64,000 bases of DNA, from contig NC_052507.1 in the NCBI RefSeq assembly GCF_014356525.2, positions 43,805,687 to 43,869,686 of the forward strand. The letters are read 5' to 3'. The DNA is from Nilaparvata lugens. Its lineage: Eukaryota > Arthropoda > Insecta > Hemiptera > Delphacidae. Positions within the stretch are counted from its first letter, which is position 1. The number at the start of each line of letters is the position of its first letter. Of the stretch, positions 1 through 9,679 are shown piece after piece. The notes beneath the pieces are model-generated. The model was not told the origin of the DNA. It saw only the letters and a list, made by a program, of their open reading frames with translations, and made no database searches. Both the position numbers and the translations under genes were made by a program.

Positions 1-69
1 TTCTTGCTCTTCAAACTCCGGGGCAAGAAAACTGGGTAGTTTCAACAATTTTCCACTTGACGTAGCCAT
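1..69 (-). CDS. N-terminus of a Jockey-like ORF1 (partial)
   Basis: The minus strand reads an ATG at 67-69 followed by 22 open codons to the window edge. The peptide contains LPSFLAPEFEEQE. The Jockey ORF1 starting at 43019 begins with a very similar LPKFLAPEFEEEE, so the two starts are homologous. ORF1 of such LINEs encodes a nucleic-acid-binding protein that packages the element RNA; only its N-terminus is visible, before the zinc knuckles. No cellular gene is implied. Whether the rest is intact cannot be seen. Confidence 0.5.
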   Translation of the reverse strand, partial: MATSSGKLLKLPSFLAPEFEEQE

Positions 70-330
70 AGTCAATAATTTGCGAACATACTTTTCGGAA
101 AGCCCTCGTACTCACTCACGATCGCGGAAACGCGAGCGCGAACGAAAATTGAAGGTCGCGCGAAAGTAGGTCACTTCGATTGCATAAAGACGGCGGATTT
201 TAACCGAAATTTGATGCAATGTTTTGTTCCACTTAAATACCGTGAACAATCAACTGCTGACTCACTACTTCTACTGCACTACACTACGAGTACGTCTGCA
301 CTGTATGAGAGCTAACGCGATACTGATATA
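1..330 (-). mobile_element. 5' end of a Jockey-type LINE (running off the left edge)
   Basis: Read on the minus strand, this stretch resembles the 5' UTR and ORF1 start of the Jockey element at 42766-47624. Both share a leader with a GTCAGCAG-type segment, a GC-rich patch with CGCGAG-like motifs, an ATGTTCG/ATGTTTCG segment and then an ATG. The similarity is patchy, so this is a different family of the same kind rather than a recent copy. The boundary near 330 is where I lose resemblance and is approximate. The orientation means the body of the element lies outside the window to the left. Confidence 0.55.
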
Positions 331-3139
331 GAACATGATGACATTAAAAGAATATTGATTGAAAGAATATTGCAGTGAAGATTAAGATATTTGCAAAGTT
401 AAGATTGAAAATACTGTATTATTGCTGTATAAAATAATGCGAGGGTTTTTTTTCAATATCCGAACACATTATCATATCATACTCTCATATCTCATATAAT
501 AAGATAAGACAAGTGGTAGGGGGACGATTTTCACAGAGCTGAACAGCACTCTTCTATACAAACTACATGTGCTTGGTGCGGCCAGATCGTCAATATTGTT
601 GTCGAATTATAGACCCAGAAATGGCCACGTCACTTGAGTCTCCCGCCAAGTGCTAGCTGCATAGCGTTATTAGCTTTAGCAAACAAAAGGCAATGCTTAA
701 GCATAAATCTACCGACGAATTATTGAAGTTTATGCAGGAAACGTTATGAGTGATTATGTGCGTGCATGGAGTCGGAAAAATAAAGACGCCCGGAATCGTT
801 GTGATCCATTACAACTCGGCCTTTCAAAGCTGGTGCAATCAAACGGCTTCACCAGCAAATTAAATAGGATATTGTTTGGATACATAAGAGAAGTCCAATT
901 TTTTCATGCAAAATATCAATTCAAATTAAATCAAGTTGTAGACATTTACATAAGTTAACAAATTCCTTTACACAAATGATATTACAAATCATTGAATACA
1001 ATTGAGAAAATTATTGTCTGCAAACAGGAGTGAAATACATTCAGTACTCAACTAAAAATGCTTATATATAAACTCAAATTAAAATACTTATCTGAATTAA
1101 TTATTTTAATTATCATAATTCATCCCACACACGTACACACACACCTACACACCAAGGAGACATCATAATTTTTAATAAGATAGTGAACGAATATTGAAAC
1201 AAGTGACTGTCAAGGTGATTCATCATCCAATAATAATGAAAAGCTCATTAATCTCAACCTGATAATGCTCCATAGGTGTAATTTAGATTTGAAAGGCCAA
1301 ATATAGTTTGAATTTTTGATCTCGACGGGCAGACTATTAACAAATTTAGGACCCAAAAAAATTAAGCACTTTTGAAAGAGACTGCAATATGATCTGGGTA
1401 GAATTATAAACCCTCTAGTATTACCCCTTATATTATACTAGCAGGTAAACCCGTGCTTCGCAAGGTTTTTTTTTTTTTTAAACTTGACGTAATAAAATCT
1501 AGAAGAATTCAAAATAGGCCTATAAGAATCCCCGGTTGATTAAGAATTTATATGCAGCATTTCAAGTAAATCAGTATGACCACCTTTCAATTAAAAAAAT
1601 AAGTTGAATTCAAAACGGCGGAAAAAATTTGGGTGCGACGGAAAACCTGTTTTTATCATTCGAAAAGGATCCCCAATCATACCTATCTTCTAATTTCCCT
1701 TTCAAGAGAAATGTTCTGCTGCTTCCTCACAACAACTGAAAGCATGACAAATAATTGAAAACTTGACAAACTGAAAACTCCATGTAATCAAATATTGAAG
1801 AATTTAAAATAGGTTTATAACCATCCTCGGTTAAGCAAGAATCTATATGCAAAATTTAAAGTTAATCAGTCCAGTAGTTCAGACGAGATGATGCGTCAAA
1901 CATAATTTTCCTATACTTTACACCTGTATACGTGTATAATCCAGTTTTTTCCTTTATTATAGTATAGAAGATGATAGTTGGATGGATGATCATTGTTATT
2001 TTACTAAAATATAGAATAAGTTGAATAGTTTCCCTTTCAGAGGGAGTTTTGACAACCCACAAAACTCATTTTTCATTTGAAGATATAACGAAAAGGTGCA
2101 TATGACCTTATTTTTTTGCTCAGCTTGCCAAAATACCCCTCATTCCAATATTAAAATTTTTGACTGACTGTTCAGTGAATCAGTCATTCTATCAGGGCTC
2201 GAATAATTTTGAAATTTTAATTAAATAAAAATGTAAGAGAATAATTTATTTATGTAAATATCAACACCTTTATTCAAAGACATATTAACTGCATGCGTTT
2301 TCATATAGGCGATACAGCATTGATGAAACTGTAGACGTTTATTTAGCACTTTGTCTCAAAAAACTGTTCTAGCTGAAAAATTAATAATCCATGCCACGTG
2401 TAGGCCTAAACATTGCATCAGGAAAACGAAGTTCCAAAACTATGTTTCCTCTAAACAGATGTTTTTGACATAATTTCTTTGATGCAGCTGTTTCACATTC
2501 ACCATAATAATTATTATTATACAGAGTTTGTGAAAATGAAAATATTCATTAATTATCAAAACAATACTATTATTATCATTATTATTAAAAATATTCATCA
2601 ATTTATTATCAAAACAACATTATTGAGGTTAAGTGGTATCAGTTAGAAAGCAATAATAGAAACAGATGTTCCTTTTTTAATTTCGATCATATGATTTGGT
2701 GATTTTTTTTTATGAAATCGTATGAAATTTGAACATTAATTCTGAAAAATCTAGAAGGAAAATTGAAATTTGGGCTTCCAGGTGCACGAGATTGATATTT
2801 TTAGAATCTATGTGCAAAATTTGGAGATCTAAATCATTCCCGTTTTTGCGGTATGCAATCCACAAGTTGACATGTTTTGATACGAACAAACACAACCCCA
2901 CTCTTATTATATAGAAGCAACATACACTCCTCGATTTCAACTTAGCATAAAGAACATAGAAAGAACTTTGAATACATATAAATGACGCAGAGGCAATATA
3001 GATGATTCTCTGAAAAGGGGGTAAGAGTGCGCACGTCTACTTCCACTATAGATAACCCGATTAAAAGGCTTCTGCAATATGATAATTGGGATAACATGTG
3101 ATAAATATGTAAAGGCACAACAAGAAATACCATAACTCA
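331..3139. other. Intronic or upstream sequence with dispersed repeat fragments
   Basis: No supportable coding exon was found. A segment from about 1435 to 2060 starts with a short block containing AAACCCGTGCTTCGCAAGG and a T-run, followed by two related sub-blocks with ATAGG-TATAA--ATCC-CGGTT. It looks like a degenerate dispersed repeat of uncertain class. Around 870-910 there is a short fragment of the repeat seen fully at 7542-8514 (GGATACATAAGAGAAGTCCA). The short ORFs here carry no recognisable domain. I looked for the N-terminal ZPR1 zinc-finger exons and did not see them. Confidence 0.5.
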
Positions 3140-3299
3140 ACCTTATCCTTGTGCTAGATACAGAATGGCCCAAACACCTCGTATTTTCTGTTCATTTTCC
3201 AGTTTTTAGCTATTTCCTTCAAATCCAGTCATCGGACAGTAAAATTTGCTCTCGCCTTTTATCAGATTATACTATTTTGAATAAAAAGAAATCATCCGG

Positions 3300-3367
<68 letters not shown>

Positions 3368-4210
3368 TCTGTGTACACGATATCTCATCTCCCAATTAAC
3401 GGAATAACTTTAAATTTGGAACGTAAGGCCCTTACAATATAAGGATCCGACACGAACAATTTTGATCAAATGCGATTCAAGATGGCGGCTAAAATGGCAA
3501 AAATGTTGTCAAACGGCTCCAACGATTTCGATGAAAGTTATACCTGGAATAGTAATCGATAAGCTCTATCAACTGCCATAAGTCCCATATCTGTAAAAAT
3601 TTCAGGAGCTCCGCCCCATCTATGCAAAGTTTGATTTTAGATTCTCAATTATCAGGCTTCGGATACAATTTAAACAAAAAATTTCGAGTGGAAAAGATTC
3701 AGCATGAGAATCTCTACAACTAATGTTCAGTAACATTTTCACCTAAAATTGAAAATAAGCTCGAAATTCGAGAAAATGTGATTAGGCCTATCCAATTGCA
3801 AACTGTTGGCAACTGTTGATTCTATTAAATGAGTCACTATGAAGAGATAGCACACCTCGTGTGTCTTCAGCGTTATTGCCCTGTCACCAGCTGGCTCAAA
3901 TCTTTGAATAGTAGACTTGAGATGCGCGGGAACACTAGCGTCAGGTGATCAATTTTCATAACGGCAAGGAAAGTTGTGTGAGTGCGCCACGCCAGATTTT
4001 TAATATATTATTTGGGCTCATAAGAGAAGTCCAGAACCAATTTCTTCATGCACAATTTTCTTGTGCTAGATACAGGATCACCCAAAAACCTTGTATTTTC
4101 TGCTTGTTTTCCAGCTTTCAGCTATTTCTGCCAAATATCGTAATCGGACAGAAAAATTTTCTCTCGCCTTTTTTTTAGATTACAAAATTCTGAATAAAAT
4201 GATATCATTC
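3140..4210. repeat. Dispersed repeat, two partial copies flanking a GT microsatellite
   Basis: A block of about 150 bp beginning TGCTAGATACAG and containing TTTTCCAG, AGCTATTTC and ATCGGACAG occurs here twice (about 3150-3300 and 4065-4200), and a third time in the foldback element at about 7680-7830. The stretch 3835-3995 recurs in inverted orientation at about 53740-53905. These are remnants of one repeat family, probably non-coding foldback or MITE material. No transposase was seen. Confidence 0.65.
3299..3362. repeat. (GT)n microsatellite
   Basis: A GT dinucleotide tract of about 60 bp interrupted by single TA steps. An ORF reading through it as alternating Val and Cys is an artefact of the repeat. 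Confidence 0.95.
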
Positions 4211-4339
4211 CGAACGCTCTATCTTCAATGAGTACTGAGTTATGATTTTTAAATAAATGATTGAAATTTGAAGAAAAACTCAATTTTGATTAATTTTAGT
4301 TTTTGATCAACAATATCTTCCGATTACTACCATTCAGAT

Positions 4340-4553
4340 GTATAATCATGTATGTCTCATTCATTTGACATACTTTTGTTAGTATTTTTGATTCATTCAA
4401 TTTCCATTTCTTATTATTTCACTTACATTACATTTCTTGTTTTTTAACATTTCTTCATACTTAATTCTTAAAATACATTTTTTGATTGTATAGTGTATGA
4501 TTGTAATGTGTGAAGGAGGCAAAATGGGTTTTTACCTGTTGCCTCCATGAATA

Positions 4554-4583
<30 letters not shown>
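4340..4583 (+). mobile_element. Truncated 3' end of a LINE-like retroelement
   Basis: The segment ends in TTGCCTCCATGAATAAAATT followed by at least five ATTT units. It has the form of a LINE 3' UTR with a polyadenylation-like AATAAA and a simple-repeat tail, inserted 5'-truncated. No coding part remains. The left boundary is a guess. Confidence 0.5.
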
Positions 4584-4584
<1 letters not shown>

Positions 4585-4679
4585 AATTCAAAATCCCTCT
4601 GAGCGTATTTTTGTGCTCTACAATCTGAGATCAGGTAGAGCGCTCTATCTCATATAGATTTCCAGGTACACCTGACAAC

Positions 4680-5210
4680 AATGCTCCTTGTATTGTGAAA
4701 AACACCTAATTTTCAGCTTTAACCATCATCACCAACTACATTGTCCTCACATTGATATTTCGGACCATGACATAAGTTCATGAGATTATGTTCTATGAGA
4801 ATCACCCGTTAGATGCACTTCATTTCAGTATTTCCTAGTGGAGAGGCGCACTTAAGGATACCTCAAGGATCAACATTTCAAACAATAGATTTTCCATTTT
4901 TCGGCCGAATTTGACTTATGATGCATGATTTTGAACAGCCTTGACGAGCCGAGAAGAATGAAGTGTAGTACGATGGAATCTGAGCATTGTGTCAAAAGTT
5001 ATAAGTGTTTGAAATTTTGATCCTTGAGGTATCCTTATGTGCTCCTCTCCACTAGGAAATACTGAAATGAACTGCATCTAACGAGTGATTCTCATAGAAC
5101 ATAATCTCATGAACTTATGTCATTGTGCGAAATATCAATGTGAGGACAATGTAGTTGGTGATGATGGTTGAAGCTTAAAATTAGGTGTTTTTCACAATAC
5201 AAGGAGCATT
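4680..5210. repeat. Long foldback (inverted) repeat, arms about 200 bp
   Basis: The left arm (about 4680-4885) begins AATGCTCCTTGTATTGTG and the right arm (about 5008-5210) is its reverse complement with scattered mismatches. A loop of about 120 bp separates them. Both arms hold a core with GTATTTCCTAGTGGAGAGG and CTCAAGGATC. One arm of the same family is present inside the element at 7542-8514. No ORF is present, so this is a non-autonomous foldback or MITE. Its arms would form a stable hairpin in transcripts of the host intron. Confidence 0.85.
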
Positions 5211-5828
5211 ATTATCCATACAATATTAAAACATCAGAACTTCAATATTTATATTATTCGAAATACAGTGTACAGTTATAATCCTATAATGGTGCTACAT
5301 TTTGATGAAAAACATACTTGTGCACTTTTCAAATTGTTATTTAAGAATATTACATTTTTCCAAATAAACCCCTCTTCTGAGTAATCCTATAAATACCTAT
5401 ATTTTCTTACATATTAATCATGTGTTTTAACCAGTGAAGAAAACCAGGAAAAAACGTGAAATATACGGGAATTTTCTGAGCCTGATTCAGTGAACACCCT
5501 GCCTGATAACATTGAAAATCTGAAAACTTAATACCGTTCAACTACTTCAATGTTATCAACAAGTTATACTTTCCGCATTCAATTCATTTAAATATTTCCT
5601 AGGGAGAACTTATTCCACTTACATTCCTGAAGGATCTCCAGGTTTCAATTAATTATACCCTGATTACTGGCCATTTACTGATTTTGAAGGATACACCGAT
5701 TCTAATCATAATTTTTCAATGAAGGTTCTTCATCTACACAACTTTCATTCTACTTGTTACAGATTTTCAAAGATATACTGGTTCCATTTTCATTCATGAA
5801 GTTCTATCATTTTCATCTATACAATCAA
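5211..5828. other. Unannotated AT-rich sequence
   Basis: No exon, RNA gene or clear repeat structure was recognised between the foldback repeat and the LINE tail that follows. Confidence 0.4.
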
Positions 5829-6180
5829 TCAAATCAAATCAAAATTTTTATTCACAATACAAAAATTGACGGTCCTGTCAAACCTGTAGGTTTTTCGGCG
5901 GTTGCCTGGTTACAGAAAAAAATAGTTACAAAAGATAAATAAACTCAGAAAAAAATAAATATTACACTTCAAAGATTTTAAGTATAAGATGAAAGAAAAC
6001 AAATACAAATTGCAAAAATAAAATGAGAAATATACATCAGATTTTGATAGAGAATTAATAAAAATGAGGGAAAATAACGAAAATTTATTAGAAAGGAATG
6101 AAATAAAAAGGAAAAGGGAAAAATTAAAAAAAAAACTCTTAGTTTTTTCACTTGTTTGTTATTCACGGATATCCAAAGTT
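5829..6180 (-). mobile_element. Minus-strand LINE 3' tail fragment
   Basis: On the minus strand this ends in AATAAAAATTTTGATTTGATT, the same (GATTT)n tail style as LINE-3 at 14441. The rest (GGTCCTGTCAAACCTGTAGG region) is 3' UTR-like and non-coding. It is a 5'-truncated insertion immediately upstream of a ZPR1 exon; its far boundary is uncertain. Confidence 0.5.
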
Positions 6181-6246
6181 ACTTTGATTCCATTCACATA
6201 TCTGGAGCTCCTTCGAAGCTATACTTTCTGCATTTGCTATTCACAG

Positions 6247-6526
6247 ATTTTCGAGGACATTAGTGGAAACCTATTCGTGGAGAACCCAGACCATCCGCAC
6301 AAGGATCACAACTGCGAGACGAGTCTGTTTGTGCGAAGCACTGAGCAAAACCATCTGCTCGGCCTGTACACCCAGCAAGAAATCGCGTCGGATGACACCG
6401 CTCCTTCGCTTCCCTTGCCGGCTCCTTCTCAGGTCAAACTGGAGGATTTCGAGTCGGAAGTTCTGCAGTTTCCCACCAATTGTCCCGAGTGCGCGGCACC
6501 CTGTGACACCAATATGAAACTTACTA
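6247..6526 (+). CDS. ZPR1: ZPR1, internal exon: end of first ZPR1 module and start of second zinc finger
   Basis: The exon follows a TTCACAG acceptor and ends before GT at 6527-6528. It is 280 nt long, starting in phase 0 and ending in phase 1. The peptide contains ISGNLFVENPDHPHKD, matching the D-x-SGNxFVENP signature that closes the first ZPR1 module. It then has an HLLGLYT-like linker and QFPTNCPECAAPCDTNMKLT, which carries the CPEC half of the second C4 zinc finger. Cys pairs of the finger are split between this exon and the next (CPEC here, CDAC there), as expected of the family. The GC content and codon use are clearly higher than in the surrounding AT-rich DNA. The ORF extends upstream past the acceptor, but that part is AT-rich and not ZPR1-like, so I place the start at the splice site. 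ZPR1 is a cytoplasmic and nuclear zinc-finger protein that binds eEF1A. Confidence 0.92.
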
Positions 6527-7187
6527 GTATCCTTTTTACATTAAACAATTTTAGAATAGAAAAAACGTTTATTGCATAAATAAGCTACCTTAAGCTAATT
6601 TTAATTACTGTAACGGTAGATTTTTAGATACCTTCTACTAACCGTTTGAATTAATAATTAAAGTAAATGAAATGAGATCATTTTATAAGCTAGAGACAAA
6701 GAAACTGTATATTTAATTATAGATCGAAGTTAGAAAATATATCACACATTTAACAAGGGTGACCAGATGTGGATTTCAACTTGGGATAAACACTTGTGCT
6801 CTGGGGATAAACATTTTGGAAAACAAGAAGTTTTTGACATGATTATGTGTAAGTTTTGAATAAAATATAAATGATAAATAAACATATCTAATTTGTGATC
6901 AACATTTACAATTGCTCTGGTTTTGGCATTGTTGTAGATAGTTTATTCATTGAATTTTCAAGAAAACACAACAGGATTTTACCCAAATACACTAATTTTC
7001 CAATTTAGTATACGTACACATGTTAAAAACGGATGTCCATATTATTTTACATTCACCAGTTTATAAATCACTCTGAATTTCGAAACCTAAAAATTTTAAA
7101 TATTTTTTTTCTGATTTGATATATGTAGGCTACGTGTGTACCTTTTCTGATGGAAGTGATGCTTTTTCCTTAGCGATTAAATTGTAG
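6527..7187 (+). other. ZPR1 intron, 661 bp
   Basis: It begins GTATCC and ends TTGTAG. It is AT-rich, and I see no element or gene within it. Splicing joins a single A from the left exon to AA from the right exon, giving the Lys of the conserved K-IPHFKE segment. Confidence 0.8.
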
Positions 7188-7348
7188 AAATTCCTCATTT
7201 CAAAGAGGTAGTGATAATGGCGACCAACTGCGATGCGTGTGGCCACCGCACCAATGAGGTGAAGGCTGGAGGCGGCATAGAAGAGCTGGGGCTGCGACTC
7301 TCTGTCAAAGTCACCGACTCTGATGACCTCAAGCGCGATATTCTAAAG
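7188..7348 (+). CDS. ZPR1: ZPR1, internal exon: second zinc finger and start of second module
   Basis: The exon is 161 nt long, entered in phase 1 and left in phase 0 before GT at 7349. It encodes [19 protein letters not shown], the most conserved block of the protein, with the CDAC cysteines that complete the C4 finger begun in the previous exon. It continues with [15 protein letters not shown], the usual start of the second ZPR1 module, and ends DLKRDILK. The reading frame stays open past the donor, but the following residues do not resemble ZPR1. The next exon begins SETCSLEVPEL, exactly the residues expected after DxLK in the family, even though it lies 21.9 kb away. Confidence 0.95.
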
Positions 7349-7541
7349 GTAGCTACGTTCAGAAAATTACTTTCTTTTTCAGAATTTACAAAATATTCTA
7401 TGTGTCACTTACTGATTATTCAAAACCATTGGAATACTGATTTTATCTCACTAATAAAATTAATATATTTTAGTGATATTTCAAATCTGCTGAAGTGATA
7501 TATTTAGTGATATTTCAAATCTGCTGAAGTGATATTTCAAT
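7349..7541. other. Start of ZPR1 giant intron
   Basis: Begins GTAGCT. There is a short tandem duplication at about 7465-7535 (TTTAGTGATATTTCAAATCT with variation). No gene was seen. The 21.9 kb intron continues to 29272. Confidence 0.6.
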
Positions 7542-8514
7542 ACCACTGCTATAGTCCAGTCAAAATAGACATAAAAAGGGGGTGTGCTTGCAATTTATAT
7601 TGTAGTTCTGATTTTTTAACATATTATTTGGATACATGAGAGAAGTCCAGAACCAAATTTTTCATGTAAAATTTCCTTGTGCTATATACAGAGTGAACCA
7701 AAAACCTCGTATTATCGGTTCATTTTCCAGTTTTCAGCTATTTCCGCCAAATCCAGTGATCGGACAGAAAAGTTTGCTCTCACCTTTTTTCCAAGGTTAA
7801 AAAATTCTGAATAAAATGAGATCATTCGGAACTCTATATCACCAATGAGTACTGAGTTAAGATTTTTCAAAAATGAGTGAAATTTTAAGAAAAAATCAAT
7901 TTTGATGATATTTAGTATTTGATCAACAATATATCCAGATTGTTACAATCTAGATGAAAAATTCAAAATCCCTCTGGGCGTAATTTTTTGCTTCAACCAT
8001 CATCACTATCTATATTGTCCTCACAGTAATATTTTGCACAATGATATAAGCTCATGAGATTATGCTCTATGAGAATCACCGTTAGATGCACTTCATTTTA
8101 GTATTTCCTAGTGGAGAGGCGCGCTTAAGGACACCTCAAGGATAAAAAATTCAAACACTTAAGGACACCAGCGCTTAAGGACACCTCAAGGATAAAAAAT
8201 TCAAACACTTTTGACACAATGCTCGGATCCTATTGTACTACACTTCCTTCTTCTTGGCTCATCAAGGCGGTTCAAAATCATGAATCACAAGTCAAATTCA
8301 GTAGAAAAATGAAAATTTTATTGTTGAGTGTACTTAAGCCCATATTCCCACACACGCAAAAAATGGCCAATTTCTATATATAGCACAAGGAAATTTTGCA
8401 TGAATAATTTGGTTCTGGACTTCTCTCATGTATCCAAATAATATATTAAAAAATCAGAACTACAATATAAATTACAAGCACCATTGTATACATAGTGACT
8501 GGAATACTAGTGGT
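7542..8514. mobile_element. Foldback MITE, about 970 bp
   Basis: The first and last 140 bases or so are inverted copies: both read GTAGTTCTGATTTTTTAA and GGATACATGAGAGAAGTCCA when oriented inward, and the outermost ACCACT is mirrored by AGTGGT. The interior holds the TGCTATATACAG repeat block also seen at 3150 and 4065, and a single arm of the 4680-5210 foldback family. A block containing GCGCTTAAGGACACCTCAAG is duplicated in tandem at about 8120-8210. No transposase ORF is present, so mobility would have been supplied in trans. Confidence 0.8.
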
Positions 8515-8904
8515 AACTCATATAGCAACAGCTATTGAACAATTGAACATGTTATGGGTAGGCTACTCAGGATTGAAGAGGATAAATCATAGAAGAAAAG
8601 ACGTCTTTAATCAGCACTTAATAACGGTTAAATATCTCATAAAATGTTATATCCAATTGAGCTACAAAAATATTTTGATATTAGATTATTAGAAGGTCAA
8701 ATCAATAGATTGGATGAGGAAATACAATAAAATTGAAATCTATCTTTCTGCATACATAATTTTTTAGATCAGTGGTTTCCAAAAAGTGATCCACGAAAGC
8801 TCTGGAAGTGGTCCGCGAGGAGCACGAGGGAAGAAAGATTGTTATTTGTTTTAAGCGTTATTAGTGTTTTTTAAATCAACTTTATCGGTCCATATTAAAG
8901 TAGA
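8515..8904. other. Unannotated intronic sequence
   Basis: AT-rich, with no exon or repeat I can define. A short ORF starting at 8495 overlaps the MITE end and has no recognisable domain. Confidence 0.4.
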
Positions 8905-9300
8905 ATAGAATAGAATAATGCTTTATTTTCAAATCAATCGTAACAAAGTATTGTATAGTATATATATTTCTAGCATCTAAAGCTTGGCTTTCGCCGTCAG
9001 CTCGAGTTGAGTTTTTATTTTCCGACAATATTATTATATCACTATTGAACTTGCATTCATAAAATAGACATAATTTACATACATGCGTAAATAAAACCTT
9101 AATGAGAGTAAAATTTCAATGCGTGAGTATATTTAACAATGAGTTTATACATGCAAAACAATTATTACCGAGTAATAGAGGGCAAGCTTTCATCATATAA
9201 TAATAATAAATTTTAAAAAATAAATGTTAATTTTTTTGTTAATTTCCAAAGACTTATTACATATAAAGATTAGATTGAGAAGATAAATTCATACATAAAG
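8905..9300 (-). mobile_element. Minus-strand LINE 3' end fragment
   Basis: Read on the minus strand it ends AATAAAGCATTATTCTATTC followed by more ATTCT units, a tail type seen also at the end of LINE-5 (28830-28850). No coding sequence survives. The inner boundary near 9300 is inferred from the start of the RTE-like element. Confidence 0.45.
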
Positions 9301-9679
9301 ATTGAGCAATATAATATCTGTTTCGACATCTTCGGAGAGAAACCCTTTAAGAACATCGTTACCATCTATAGCAACCCGAAGATGTGCGCCTCCACTTTGG
9401 TGCGGCTGGATAACACTTACTCCCATGAAGGGTACGGAGTAAGTCAACCGAAACGAAACAATCAAGGGTAGACAGCGCTCGTAAGCCGTGGTGAAGGCAA
9501 GCTGTCTAGGAGAAGGTAACTCTAAACAAATCCCTGGTCCTCCAGGTTGGGGGTTGGGCGAAGTGTTAACTGCTCTTCACCGTAAAAACTCATTGTTACG
9601 AAACCTACACAGCAGCCTCGGACGGATCGGATTTCAGGAAAAACAAAACGGCAAGCAAAAAAACGTAATGATTAGGTAT

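Noticed and set aside
3151..3399. ORF of 82 codons with a long Val-Cys alternation
   Set aside because: It is the translation of a GT microsatellite and repeat DNA, not a gene.
6064..6246. Coding extension of the first ZPR1 exon upstream of 6247
   Set aside because: The frame is open, but the residues are AT-driven Lys/Glu/Phe runs overlapping a LINE tail, and a good acceptor sits at 6246.
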